Below, piece by piece: positions 50,071 to 60,545 of a stretch of 64,000 nucleotides of DNA. Location: positions 248,001 through 312,000 of the forward strand of contig NZ_RHHQ01000003.1 in NCBI RefSeq assembly GCF_003710825.1, in the 5' to 3' direction. Position numbers and translations under genes: made by a program. The stretch comes from Brevibacillus fluminis (GTDB lineage Bacteria; Bacillota; Bacilli; Brevibacillales; Brevibacillaceae). Each line of letters begins with the position of its first letter. Position 1 is the first letter of the stretch. The notes under the pieces are model-generated. The model did not search any database and was not told the origin of the DNA. It saw nothing but the letters and a program-made list of their open reading frames with translations.

Positions 50071-50775
50071 CTAAATACGAATCGTACAATGATTGGTAAT
50101 CCCATGATCTTCTAACCATGTAATTACTTCAGGAGTTAAAAGGTGTATTGGTGCCCCCACTGAACTTCCAGCAAGTTTAAGAAAGTCCAGTACTTCTTTT
50201 GGCACATTCCCTTGCCCGAACTTCATCCAAATTTGATGTATATCAGCGGATCGATCTTGCAGTTTTTTTATATCACTGTCATTCAATGGCAGACAAGAAG
50301 CGATTGTATGAATCGCCTGTAAATGATGCTCCATTTTTTCTATATCGGCGCGAAAGCTAGAAATCTTTCTGAATATCAATAACGTTTCCTGATTGATCTG
50401 TGGTAATAAACTGTTAACGTATGTCTTCCAAGCATCTAATAAAGCCTTTTTAACTGTAGTGCTTGCAGATTTCAACGATCTTACAAAAGATGGGATATCA
50501 GACGATTCCAAGATCCATTCAGGCTGTTGCTCAATATTTTTGCGGTATACTTCTGCCATGTTCGATACGTTGTTTATTACGTTAGTAAAATCAGGGCATG
50601 CAATATCGATATTACGCATTGTATTCATACTCAAAGTAACTTCAGCAAGCCCTTCAAGTGCTTCTTTTAATTGTTGCTTGCGAGTAGTGAATTGAAGAAG
50701 TAGGTCTTTTTCCCTCTCCAACTTTTCCTTTTGTTCAACCAACTCGACTAACCTGGACGCTTTAACTGCTAGCAT
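50071..50775 (-). CDS. dpdI: DpdI, coiled-coil protein
   Basis: A 234-residue protein with a strong N-terminal coiled coil (residues about 8-45: LVELVEQKEKLEREKDLLLQ followed by FTTRKQQLKEALEGL) and more helices after it. No catalytic motif is visible. Assigned as DpdI by size and by its place between DpdJ and DpdH, which is where it occurs in published clusters; the sequence alone would not have named it. The start overlaps the end of dpdH by seven bases. Confidence 0.6.
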   Translation of the reverse strand: MLAVKASRLVELVEQKEKLEREKDLLLQFTTRKQQLKEALEGLAEVTLSMNTMRNIDIACPDFTNVINNVSNMAEVYRKNIEQQPEWILESSDIPSFVRSLKSASTTVKKALLDAWKTYVNSLLPQINQETLLIFRKISSFRADIEKMEHHLQAIHTIASCLPLNDSDIKKLQDRSADIHQIWMKFGQGNVPKEVLDFLKLAGSSVGAPIHLLTPEVITWLEDHGITNHCTIRI

Positions 50776-53700
50776 GTGGTCCCTCCCTTCCGGATTGAAT
50801 CAAAGCAGGCTGTGATCAATTTTAGATGATCATTAATCTCCACTTTAACTTTTTCTAATTCCATTACCGCTTCATTATTCTGAAGCTCATTCAAGTCTCT
50901 TTCAATTTTCGACGTCGATTCGTCCAAGAACTTTTCTAAAATCTTTACGTGGTTCTCAACTTCTGTCATTTGCGCGACTGGAAGTTGACCTAGCCCAATT
51001 ACTAATTCAAGTGGTGTGTTTCCCTCCATAGCGTTTAACTTCTTAACGAACTGATCTATTGGTCTACTTTCTAACCCAGTTATTGCAGCTTCTATTTTGG
51101 GCCCTTCCCCGCGTAAAGAGGCGGTGGAAATAGCGCTTTTATATGCCTGTTTGACTTGGTTGGCGACTTTCTTGCCGTTGAACTTATCACCAAGTACTTC
51201 CCTGATGCGCACAACCCACTCTTTCTTATCTTGATGTTCCGTTTCAATTGCCTTAAGTAGGGATTTTTGGAGTAACTCTGAACATCTTACCAATCGATCA
51301 AATGCATTTACTCGATCTGTAGGAGGAGTAGTTAGATTTTCTAAAGAAAGTGTAGCAAGTTGGTTTATTATTTTTGACGAGTCAATGACTCTTACACGCC
51401 CAGTATCACCCTTTTTAATCGCAAGTCGAGAAAGGGCAAATTTTGAGATTTCCTCTCGATGCTGGAGAAGCGTACGTAGTACTTTATCCCATTCACTTGT
51501 TCGTATTCCATCCTGTTGAGTGATCGGGTCAAACATAGATGAAATTAGATTTTCTGATGAGTTGTTACTTACAATCCCACTCATCGCTGCAGTAACAACA
51601 AGTACTTCCGTTGCTATTGGGAGCGGGTTCCACGGGCCATCGTCTAACGGTATCTCCCGAAATTGTGCAAGGACTGTTTCGCTCCATTTATTTAAATAAC
51701 GTGCCACAAATCGAAGATACTCAGCTCCTTGCCGAAACTCCCAATGCTTAAAATGACTGAAGTAAATTAATCCCTGTAACACAAGGGCCGTATCTTTCCA
51801 TTCAGACTCTTTCTGAGGTAAGTGTAATAATATGGGACCTGTCCCCATTTGGGTCGACTGTGAAGTAAAATTAATACTTTTCTTACTCCATAATCCGGAA
51901 TCTTGGAACCATTTGTGATTAATCCTTTCAATATCCCATTGAATGTAATCATTTAAGGAATCGAAAACGAGTTCGCGTAGTTCCTGAGTAAGATTTTGAC
52001 TTAATTTTCCTTCATTAACCCACTCGTCAATGGTTCTAATTTTCTGTTCGACATTTTGGGGCAATTGATTCAATGATGATTTGGGTGGATTTACAGAACT
52101 AAGTGTAGAAGTGGTGTCCGCTCCCTTAACCTGATCCTTTACAGACAGATCATTGAGACCGTGATTATTTGTTGGATCTGTAGGATCCTTCGTTGCTTCT
52201 GAGATTAAATTGGGCTCAACTTTTTCTACTTCCTTTTGTACATTTTCTCTAATATTTAATAGAGGCAGTTTGAAACTCTCATGAACAAACGGGTGCAAGT
52301 TAGTAACTTCGTATTCGTTAGTCCATAACTCAATAAGAGTATGACGCCGATCATAATCCACTGGATCTTTGCGTTCGATTTCATTTTTCGCCATCGTAGA
52401 TAATCGGTTCACAGTCTTTCCACCAAAATGATCAAATAAGGCAGTTGAAGGGAAGGTACCTTCTTTTATAGATTCTGCATAATTCTCAGTGATATAACGG
52501 AGTACCTTGCTAATCATCAGTCGCGGATTAAAATTCTCCTCTTTTGTACTCCGTTTGTACATTGTATGAATGGAAGCATCATTAAAAGGATATAAACCAA
52601 TCCCATCGATCTGACCAAAAGCTTCATGACATTGGTGAATCATTGGACATTCTAGTTCTACACATGCAGATCGGAGTGGTTTTCCGATTCCCTCCTCATC
52701 AAACCATTGTTTAATTCGATCTTCGGGCATACGCAATACATTTAAATATCTAGCAGCAAATCGTTCTACGTCCCCTGATTTAAGCAATTCTTCGTCGACA
52801 TCAAGGATTACACGAAAGTCAGTTCGGGTAAGTACGGTATCCTCGAATCGTTGAAAATAACCTGTTGTACAACCGAGCGCTACTCGCATGTCACATAGTT
52901 GCTCTTCCCCATCGTTGTCTGCCTGTTTATAGATCAATGCATCAAGTAGTTGATAGTCGATCCCTTGTAGCACAGTAAAGTCTTCAATGAGTAATACAAG
53001 TTCGATATTTTTACGTGCCAGTGCTGCTCGAACCTGTTTCATTAATTTGATAAGATCGGTACTTGATAGATTGAGCATAGCTGAAATTGCTGAATCAAGA
53101 TTAAGATTTAACCATTCAACCGCCTTCTGCTGCAACTCGTAGTCCCCGACCAGATCTGCGTATATACTTTTTGCGTCTTGGCTAGCTTTATCAATAAACG
53201 TTATATTCAAGGGCAGGTCTTGGATAGAAAATTCCCTACGCTCATTTAGTCGCCCACCGTTTCCCCCTATAATATGGGAAGCCAATTGATGAATAACCCC
53301 CCCCTCCTTGAGCCACTCCTGAAAGAGAGCAGGATCTCGGAATAAGTGTGGTAGGTTTTCCATCAAGTGAAGTTCCAAATCGTCCAATCTCTCAATGGAA
53401 TGATTCCCGTTAGGTCCAATTGCAAGAGTAATGTTATTTAATAGCATCTCTTTTGCCTGACCGAACGATACATTTCCTGTTGATTGACGAACTCTTTGTC
53501 TAAAATCTTCAAATTCAGGTTCCTCAAGGTCCTTGAGAATCATCAAAATGATATCCTTCAAATTGGTAAGCCTCGGAATGAGCAAAACCTTCCTACCCTC
53601 TTTGGGAATTTGCGCATCAAGCCATCTGACTAAATGAGACTTTCCAGTTCCTGATTCTCCAAGTATGGGCACGAAAATATATTCTTTTTTAGTGATGAAA

Positions 53701-53879
53701 TCTTGTAGAAACTCTACTTCATCATATGCAACACCACGATTCTGCACTTTCGTACCTGCAGTCTGCTTATACATCTTAATCGGGTGATGCGTAGCTAGAA
53801 ACAGATGCCGTTGTACGTGTAAAGCATCCGTATCCAAAACTTTATGAATCTGCTCAGTTTGCCAGCAAACATGTGACAT
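50769..53879 (-). CDS. dpdH: DpdH, large P-loop ATPase
   Basis: A 1036-residue protein from the ATG at 53879 (TGATG junction with dpdG, AGGAGGCG upstream); eight codons further out a second start is open but lacks a site. Walker A is VPILGESGTGKSHLV (70-84) and a Walker B-like VLLIEDFTVLQGIDYQLLDAL follows around residue 296. The second half has a Ser/Thr/Pro-rich linker (about 560-620) and helical regions. Architecture and length match DpdH, a required restriction component of unknown mechanism. Confidence 0.8.
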   Translation of the reverse strand: MSHVCWQTEQIHKVLDTDALHVQRHLFLATHHPIKMYKQTAGTKVQNRGVAYDEVEFLQDFITKKEYIFVPILGESGTGKSHLVRWLDAQIPKEGRKVLLIPRLTNLKDIILMILKDLEEPEFEDFRQRVRQSTGNVSFGQAKEMLLNNITLAIGPNGNHSIERLDDLELHLMENLPHLFRDPALFQEWLKEGGVIHQLASHIIGGNGGRLNERREFSIQDLPLNITFIDKASQDAKSIYADLVGDYELQQKAVEWLNLNLDSAISAMLNLSSTDLIKLMKQVRAALARKNIELVLLIEDFTVLQGIDYQLLDALIYKQADNDGEEQLCDMRVALGCTTGYFQRFEDTVLTRTDFRVILDVDEELLKSGDVERFAARYLNVLRMPEDRIKQWFDEEGIGKPLRSACVELECPMIHQCHEAFGQIDGIGLYPFNDASIHTMYKRSTKEENFNPRLMISKVLRYITENYAESIKEGTFPSTALFDHFGGKTVNRLSTMAKNEIERKDPVDYDRRHTLIELWTNEYEVTNLHPFVHESFKLPLLNIRENVQKEVEKVEPNLISEATKDPTDPTNNHGLNDLSVKDQVKGADTTSTLSSVNPPKSSLNQLPQNVEQKIRTIDEWVNEGKLSQNLTQELRELVFDSLNDYIQWDIERINHKWFQDSGLWSKKSINFTSQSTQMGTGPILLHLPQKESEWKDTALVLQGLIYFSHFKHWEFRQGAEYLRFVARYLNKWSETVLAQFREIPLDDGPWNPLPIATEVLVVTAAMSGIVSNNSSENLISSMFDPITQQDGIRTSEWDKVLRTLLQHREEISKFALSRLAIKKGDTGRVRVIDSSKIINQLATLSLENLTTPPTDRVNAFDRLVRCSELLQKSLLKAIETEHQDKKEWVVRIREVLGDKFNGKKVANQVKQAYKSAISTASLRGEGPKIEAAITGLESRPIDQFVKKLNAMEGNTPLELVIGLGQLPVAQMTEVENHVKILEKFLDESTSKIERDLNELQNNEAVMELEKVKVEINDHLKLITACFDSIRKGGTTC

Positions 53880-54754
53880 CAATGATTCGCCTCCTGTGCG
53901 CACCAGGTTATTTCTGAATAACGATATGTTTCCTGATTCTCAGTAAACAAATATACATCAGCATCAGATTTTTTCTCTAGACGAATCAATTTCTCGTCAT
54001 GAAGACGCATAAACGCGAATGATGTTACTTGCGAAAGTTGACCCTCACGTAAATTTTCTACTCCGAACTGTTGAGTCAACCACTCGCGATATCTGCCACG
54101 TTCAAATACTGGACAAATCTCGGCCAATCGCTTTATTATCGTATCAATATTATGCGTACGCTTGTCTCGGAATAAGGTTGGTAAGTAATAACGAATGACA
54201 TGTGAAGGATCGGGCAATAAATATTTTTGAATTCGCGAAGCAAAACCTAGATACATTACCCAATCTTCGAATTGTCCATAACGCGCGTCACTTGAACAGT
54301 CCAATTTTGTGTTCAATTGCTTCAAGAGGGACTCTTCGACCGATGCCCAGTTACCAGGAGCCTTGTACGGATTTTGTGACATATACCAAGCAATGACTTT
54401 TACTAAATCTTCATTATTATTGTTTTCATCATTCGCTTGTGACATGATCTTTTCCCTAATCGCATTCGGCAAGGCAACATCGACAGAATCGCTCAAAAGC
54501 AATTCGGATGGTACTTGATCAGAGATGGATAGAATCCCAGCACTTTCTTGATGTATAAGGCCGAGGGTGATCACTTCTGGAATTGTCGCTCCGATAAAAT
54601 CAGTTTCATTTCGATCCTTTGATGCAAATGCCTGTGGAGCAAGCAATCGTTTCAAAAGGTCCATTTCGATTCGCTTATCAGGCATTTGCAAGATTAACGA
54701 ATATATTGCATAGACTCTGCTCGGCGATGCTTGAGCGTTTTTCAACAAACTCAT
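53879..54754 (-). CDS. dpdG: DpdG
   Basis: A 291-residue soluble protein (MSLLKNAQASPSRVYAIYSL and onward; LRDGKR is absent, FEDWVMYLGFASRI at about 160-173). It has a winged-helix-like end (SQVTSFAFMRLHDEKLIRLEKKSDADVYLF). No catalytic motif is visible. Named from size and from position between dpdF and dpdH in a cluster whose other members are recognisable. Overlaps dpdF by ATGA. Confidence 0.7.
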   Translation of the reverse strand: MSLLKNAQASPSRVYAIYSLILQMPDKRIEMDLLKRLLAPQAFASKDRNETDFIGATIPEVITLGLIHQESAGILSISDQVPSELLLSDSVDVALPNAIREKIMSQANDENNNNEDLVKVIAWYMSQNPYKAPGNWASVEESLLKQLNTKLDCSSDARYGQFEDWVMYLGFASRIQKYLLPDPSHVIRYYLPTLFRDKRTHNIDTIIKRLAEICPVFERGRYREWLTQQFGVENLREGQLSQVTSFAFMRLHDEKLIRLEKKSDADVYLFTENQETYRYSEITWCAQEANH

Positions 54755-57279
54755 AAGCCGACCTCCTGTTTAAATGCATCATATCGATAGTTCCGAATAT
54801 CAAGACTATCACTTAGGCGTTGTCCTATCCGTAAAGGGTGATCCATATCTTCTGGGATCATAAAAATAGTAGGATACTCTCGTACATTCTCACTCTTTAA
54901 CCATCGATATACCATTTCATTATCCGTTCTACATTCGTGTATCACGAGCGTAGGTATTTTCCACTTAACTCTGGTAAGAGCATTGTATTCATGCATTTTA
55001 CTGGTAAATAATATGTATCGATCCGAGAGTGTTACATCTTCCCTCAACCAATTTAAAATGTTTTCTGATGCAACGATATGTTTAATCCCTTGGTTTACAA
55101 ACCAATAAACCATTCTCAGCATAGACAGTTTTTCTGACATCCCAATTGTTTGCTTTCCGCCATTCCCAGATTCTCGTAACAACACCAACTGATGGGAAGC
55201 GGGATCTAAATAACGACGTAATAACCCAGTTATAGTATCAAATGGAGGCCATTGCAGTGGATATCTATTAAGGGCCGGACTGCCAGGTTTGCGGTGTTCA
55301 AGTCTACATGCAGGACATCCACCACAAGCAGGGGCAACATATACTTCCCTCCTTAAATAGTCCTGGTTCATACTAGGTTGGATCGAATAAATCTCTTTAA
55401 GTAGGTTAGAGATACATTCTCCACTTTTTAATAATCTCTCCATCAACGAAAACTCATCTCTATCTGATCGCTTACTACTTTTACGATACTGTTCTACTTC
55501 CTCCCAAAATTCATCTCCCATATGATCATGCCGTAACATTCGCACGATCCTCCAATGATTTTCTTCTCCCTCTTCGGAGGCTCCAATATCTTCCCAATCA
55601 AATTCAAGCACACCCATCCTACTCAGCATCGTCAGAGTTCGGAGATGCCATTGCTCATTGTAATCATTTTTCTGATCAATTCGATCTGGATCAATTCCTG
55701 AAGATATCGTGACAGGAAGAAGAAACTTATCCGGCGCTTCGGGGATAGTACGTTTATTTGTAAACATCCTCTCCCAACGTGGTCTCCCCTTTTCTATACT
55801 AATCAACCTAGGTGCACTCATTTTTCTAGCCAGTTGAATATCGTCGTAATCATAAAGCATAAGTGACATACAGGCACGACCATCTCGTCCTCCTCGCCCT
55901 ACTTCTTGGTAAAAACGATCAATGCTCTCAGGAACACAAGCGTGAATCACTGCACGGACCTCTCCCTGATCTACACCAAGTCCAAAGGCCGATGTCGCTA
56001 CAACGATATCAATTCTTCGATGATGCCAATCTTCGATGATAGCTTCACGTTCGTTCTGTTTGGTATCACCATGAAATACACGTACCCTGTTGTAACCTTC
56101 AGTACGAATCTCTGAGAACAGTTTGATGGCATGCTTCACTTCAGTTGTATAAACGATGAGAGGACGAGGCAAGTAATCTATGGACTCGATTAATCGCTCT
56201 TTTTTTTCATTTTGATTGGTACACTTCGCCTGCCAATAAGCAGGCTCTGGTCTCAGTGTGACTGCAGAGTATGAATCGAAAATACCAGGCCCAGCAAACA
56301 ATGTTTCGAGTGTATCAAGACATGACTCCGTTACAGTGGCTGAGAGGAGCAGTGTTCGGAATGGTTCAAGTGCTTTTCTCAGCATCATTCGTCTCCATCC
56401 AGCCAATTCTTGAAAGGCTGGTCGGAAACTATCTCCCCATGAATCAACGGTGTGCGCCTCATCGATAACTAACATTTTGAAATACCCTTTTTTAGCTGCT
56501 ACTTGAAGTGAAAAATCTAGCGCCTGCATTACACTTTCTGGCGATGCAAATACAACCCTTTGGGTACCATTCATAATTCTTGAACGGATGGCATCATTCT
56601 CTGATAGACGAGAATTACTAGAAAAATATGCCGATTCATGATTAATAAAAGGCATAAGTGCTCGTTCCTGATCAAGAGCAAGTGCCACCGTGGGTACTAC
56701 CACAACTGTAACTCCCTCCTGCTTAGAGAAAAGTAAGGCAGGTAGTTGTCCGCATAAGCTTTTTCCCGATCCAGTAGGAAGGTTAATTAAGATTGTTGCA
56801 TTATTTGGTGATGTTAAGATCGTCCTTATGGCGTCCCTTTGCGGGGCACATCTATAGGACTGTCTCCCTACCTCGGTAAGAAACGGGTCTCCACTCACCT
56901 CCTTCAGATGGCTACGATGAATTAGTCCAAACAGAGGTCTATCTGGTTCCTCTCCTTTAGAATGGGGCAACCATTGAGGAGACCATGGTAAAGCATACAA
57001 GAGGTAGCAATCGTCCCGTTCCTCGAAGATAACCATGCCCATTTTCTCGTATATTTCTCGGTCTGGCCATTTTTGTGTTCTAGGCACTTTTAGTATGCAA
57101 CGATCAACTCCATTTTTTTCTGCTTCATGACGAATCACTCCTCTGATTAACGCGGCAAGATCTCTTCCCTGTGCACCTTCTTTAACTGCTTGAAAAAGTC
57201 TTATGTAAAATGGATTTTCAAACTGTGGTAAATACCTATCATCCTCTAACCAAGTCGTTAATTCATCCCAATCGTTCAA
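54751..57279 (-). CDS. dpdF: DpdF, RecQ-like helicase
   Basis: An 842-residue superfamily 2 helicase: LINLPTGSGKSLCGQLPALL (motif I at 168-174), VIDEAHTVDSWGDSFRPAF (II, 271-289; WGxxFRPxY-like, typical of RecQ), LLLSATVT (III), VATSAFGLGVDQGEVRAVIH (V) and FYQEVGRGGRDGR (VI). A Cys cluster ACGGCPACRLEH near residue 640 probably binds zinc as in RecQ. It matches DpdF. ATGA overlaps with dpdE before it and dpdG after it. Confidence 0.85.
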   Translation of the reverse strand: MNDWDELTTWLEDDRYLPQFENPFYIRLFQAVKEGAQGRDLAALIRGVIRHEAEKNGVDRCILKVPRTQKWPDREIYEKMGMVIFEERDDCYLLYALPWSPQWLPHSKGEEPDRPLFGLIHRSHLKEVSGDPFLTEVGRQSYRCAPQRDAIRTILTSPNNATILINLPTGSGKSLCGQLPALLFSKQEGVTVVVVPTVALALDQERALMPFINHESAYFSSNSRLSENDAIRSRIMNGTQRVVFASPESVMQALDFSLQVAAKKGYFKMLVIDEAHTVDSWGDSFRPAFQELAGWRRMMLRKALEPFRTLLLSATVTESCLDTLETLFAGPGIFDSYSAVTLRPEPAYWQAKCTNQNEKKERLIESIDYLPRPLIVYTTEVKHAIKLFSEIRTEGYNRVRVFHGDTKQNEREAIIEDWHHRRIDIVVATSAFGLGVDQGEVRAVIHACVPESIDRFYQEVGRGGRDGRACMSLMLYDYDDIQLARKMSAPRLISIEKGRPRWERMFTNKRTIPEAPDKFLLPVTISSGIDPDRIDQKNDYNEQWHLRTLTMLSRMGVLEFDWEDIGASEEGEENHWRIVRMLRHDHMGDEFWEEVEQYRKSSKRSDRDEFSLMERLLKSGECISNLLKEIYSIQPSMNQDYLRREVYVAPACGGCPACRLEHRKPGSPALNRYPLQWPPFDTITGLLRRYLDPASHQLVLLRESGNGGKQTIGMSEKLSMLRMVYWFVNQGIKHIVASENILNWLREDVTLSDRYILFTSKMHEYNALTRVKWKIPTLVIHECRTDNEMVYRWLKSENVREYPTIFMIPEDMDHPLRIGQRLSDSLDIRNYRYDAFKQEVGL

Positions 57280-60200
57280 AATCTGCCCCCTCCTCGTTGA
57301 GTTTGCTTCCGCAAAGGTTTATCCGACAGAACTAAAAACCCTGCTGCATCTAAATGAACCTTTGGATTTTCAATTCCTTTCAAAATTACTTCGTACAACT
57401 CATCGTCAAATACTTCCTTTTTCCCCCACATACTTTCATAATTGTTCCTCAACTCTAATTGGGTTTTCATATATCCAAAATAAGATCGTGCACGGTCTGT
57501 GTTTTGCTTGCATAACTCTTGGAAGGAAGTATCCGAAAGTAAATACCTATGTGAATTTTCTGCTGCTTTTTGACAAATATTTTCCCAGGTCCCTGAACTA
57601 AAAGTGCTCCTAATCCTTCCTAGTCTTTCTTTAATAATATTGGTATCGTTCCCCCCCTCTTCAACATCGAAAAATGGCGTTTCAAGAAGATCACGATATG
57701 TAGAATTTGCAATATTACCTTGGTAGTCAAGTAGAATCGAAATGTAAGTCGGTTCAAAAAACTTATCAAGCAATCGTCTATACGCTTTTGATTGATTATC
57801 ATCTCCACGAGAAGATATAAGACTATTCAACGGTTCAGTGTCACCCTCCACTATATAGTGAAGCCGGAAACCTAACCAGTCTTGGTCCCTCCCTCTCCAT
57901 GAAGGAACTGTTCGCCAAAACGCATATGTCTGCCCTCGGTCATCCCAACGTAAATATTCACTTAATGTGTCAAAGAATGGCTCACCTATCCGAAACAGTT
58001 TTGTATTTTTTAAATCGATTGATTGTTCTCGACTAAAACATCCTGGGATGTTCATTTGATCATGCAGAGTCTGAAGGTGTGAACGTGGCACTAAAGTACT
58101 AGGTGTTCCCTCATACAAAACTTGACTGAAATGAGTCCCTCTTATTTTGTCAAACTTAAGTGCTTCACAAATCCAAGGTTCGACGGAATCTTGGATCTTT
58201 TGTGGATTGCGCTCATAACTAACTAATTGCTCCAAAAATGAAGTTGCCTGATTTTCACGTGCATCAATTTCATCAATTACTTGTTGCTCTGCAATATTAA
58301 CTTTTTCCTCTTGGATAGTTAGCCGAATATTTTCAGTTTCAACTTCTAATCCCTCAATGCCATGTACATATAAGCATCGAAGAATAGTGGGCATATGTTT
58401 ATCGACAAAGAATTGAAGTGAAGAAATTGACGAACGATAAATATCAAGCCCCTTATCCATAAGATTATGCCAAGCAAATTGAAAGTTTACCGTTGCATCC
58501 GGTCCCGTTAAAACGGACATCTGAAATGGTTTCGTTCTCCCCAAACGATCTAATCTACCTATTCGTTGTTCTAATCGATTCGGGGACAGCGGTAAGTCAT
58601 AATGAATCATGTGGTCCGCAAATTGAAAATTTCTCCCTACCTCTCCTGTACTATCACAAATTAACACTTCACAGGACTGATTATTCTGAAATGAATTCGT
58701 TACAAACTCGATCTCTTCTCTTTCCATTCCAGAATGATAAGCCCCTACCGTTTCAGTTCCAAGATTATGCCTAAGGTATTCAAGGAGATCCTCGCATACC
58801 CTGGTAAATTGAGTGAAGATAATAATTTTTTTAGGAATTTCTCGGTTGCGAAATGATTTATCTTGTATACTCTTGATTATCTCAAGCAGTAGCAGCTTTT
58901 TATCCCCTTCTTCGCTTGGGTATTTAAATACTTCAATCATCCTGTCGAGCAATTCCAGTTCACCAAGAAAATATGGTGAACTGGCTAAGAGAGTCAATAT
59001 TTCATCCGGAAAAACTCCGTCTAAGCTTCGTTCAACCTTTTTTGCTCTACGAGTATTAACAACTTTCTGGAACAAATCTTCATCACAACCGGCCGCTTCT
59101 ATGAGGGTTAGCCAAATACGGAAATTTACAGATTCACGCGTCTCTACTTCTTTCCACAACTCTCTTTCCGCTGCCCATGCCTCATACCTGTATTCATCAA
59201 GTAATTTATGTAATTGTACTGTCCGTTCGTCTAGATCGAACTCCTCAGTTACTTTGTTCTCCCCTCGACTATGTCTAAACAGATCCTGCACATTCTCCCT
59301 ACGATTCCTTAGCATTCTACGGTGCAATCGATACGTTTCCGAAATATGCACTCGTATCCGCCTAATTAGATCACGGCGTTCTTCTTCACCAAACCGGTCT
59401 AATCCAATCTCCAATTCAACCAAGTGACTTTCAAGTATTGGATCGTTATTAAAACGTGATCGAAGGTTTGATATCCCCCGTTTCAGCATAAATGGTTTAC
59501 TGTCTTCCCGAAATGATAGTAAGCTTTTTCCAACCTCTTGACGGAAAGTTACCTTGCGTCTAAAAGCATCCAGTTCATCAAGTTTGTAGTTATCTGGATC
59601 TAGTAGATGCAGCATTGATAAGAATTCATGTTCGTTGTTAAGGACAGGTGTAGCCGACAATAACAAAAGGACGTGTGCCCTATGGCAAAGTAGTTTTAGT
59701 TGTTCATATCGTCCTTTTTCCTTTATTCCGCTGGTAAGTCCCAATTTAGCTACTTCATGTGCCTCGTCGATAATCACAATATCCGGATATGATCCAGAGT
59801 AAGAATGAAACAATTCAACCGAGGTAAACTCGACACGCCCTTCAAACTGTTCGATTTGAAACCTATGCTTTAACTCTTCATTCCATTGCGTAATTAAAAA
59901 TGAAGGGACAATTACAAGTGCCCTCATCCTGGGATCATCGAGAAGCATCTGGCGAAGGATCACACCAGTTTCTATCGTCTTTCCTAAACCAACTTCATCG
60001 GCCAGTAAGTAACGTGGCACTGGATCTTCAAGAACACGCCGAACCACTTCGACTTGGTGAGGCATCAAAGAAATATTGGACGATATAAGGCCTGCCATCC
60101 CTTTTGCAGCAGCTCGTTGCTCCATTAATGTCATTAAAAAATTTGTTCTCCTAATATGGAAAAACGCAGTTTCCTGACCTAAAATTGAGAGGACATCAGT

Positions 60201-60545
60201 CGGAATTGGGACTGAGTCCTCACATCTGACTAGCAAATCCTTTTCAGGTATGTATTTAGAAAACGTATCAGGGAAATCAACCTCATATTCTCTGTCGATT
60301 ACTCTCAATGCTCGTCCCATAATCCATCGCTCTTCTTTAGCAAAATAATAGTAGCATCGAGTCTGACTTTTAAGCACTGTAGCCTTAACTTCCTTAACTG
60401 GATAAGTGAGCGTTTCTTGTTTATGTATGGAATGAAAATAGGTTACTTGTGCGAATTGTTTATCTGGTGAGATCGAGGTTAACTTTCCAATTCCTCTAGA
60501 ATTTGATAATACAGTTACAAATGAACCCACAGGAATATTCACCAT
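57276..60545 (-). CDS. dpdE: DpdE, SNF2-family helicase/translocase
   Basis: A 1089-residue SNF2-type protein. After an SH3-like N-terminus: MPHQVEVVRRVLEDP, LADEVGLGKTIETG (181-194), IVIIDEAHEVAKL (DEAH), LLLLSATPVLNNEHEFLSML, then IIIFTQFTRVCEDLLEYL and QRIGRLDRLGRTKP of the second RecA-like half. It matches DpdE and is the first restriction gene of the minus-strand operon. CGGAGG lies six bases before the ATG. A terminator-like hairpin 45-75 bases upstream suggests leader control. Confidence 0.85.
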   Translation of the reverse strand: MVNIPVGSFVTVLSNSRGIGKLTSISPDKQFAQVTYFHSIHKQETLTYPVKEVKATVLKSQTRCYYYFAKEERWIMGRALRVIDREYEVDFPDTFSKYIPEKDLLVRCEDSVPIPTDVLSILGQETAFFHIRRTNFLMTLMEQRAAAKGMAGLISSNISLMPHQVEVVRRVLEDPVPRYLLADEVGLGKTIETGVILRQMLLDDPRMRALVIVPSFLITQWNEELKHRFQIEQFEGRVEFTSVELFHSYSGSYPDIVIIDEAHEVAKLGLTSGIKEKGRYEQLKLLCHRAHVLLLLSATPVLNNEHEFLSMLHLLDPDNYKLDELDAFRRKVTFRQEVGKSLLSFREDSKPFMLKRGISNLRSRFNNDPILESHLVELEIGLDRFGEEERRDLIRRIRVHISETYRLHRRMLRNRRENVQDLFRHSRGENKVTEEFDLDERTVQLHKLLDEYRYEAWAAERELWKEVETRESVNFRIWLTLIEAAGCDEDLFQKVVNTRRAKKVERSLDGVFPDEILTLLASSPYFLGELELLDRMIEVFKYPSEEGDKKLLLLEIIKSIQDKSFRNREIPKKIIIFTQFTRVCEDLLEYLRHNLGTETVGAYHSGMEREEIEFVTNSFQNNQSCEVLICDSTGEVGRNFQFADHMIHYDLPLSPNRLEQRIGRLDRLGRTKPFQMSVLTGPDATVNFQFAWHNLMDKGLDIYRSSISSLQFFVDKHMPTILRCLYVHGIEGLEVETENIRLTIQEEKVNIAEQQVIDEIDARENQATSFLEQLVSYERNPQKIQDSVEPWICEALKFDKIRGTHFSQVLYEGTPSTLVPRSHLQTLHDQMNIPGCFSREQSIDLKNTKLFRIGEPFFDTLSEYLRWDDRGQTYAFWRTVPSWRGRDQDWLGFRLHYIVEGDTEPLNSLISSRGDDNQSKAYRRLLDKFFEPTYISILLDYQGNIANSTYRDLLETPFFDVEEGGNDTNIIKERLGRIRSTFSSGTWENICQKAAENSHRYLLSDTSFQELCKQNTDRARSYFGYMKTQLELRNNYESMWGKKEVFDDELYEVILKGIENPKVHLDAAGFLVLSDKPLRKQTQRGGGRF

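Noticed and set aside
58813..59427. Plus-strand open frame of 204 codons, Ser/Arg-rich
   Set aside because: A shadow of dpdE, with composition typical of the antisense strand of a helicase gene.
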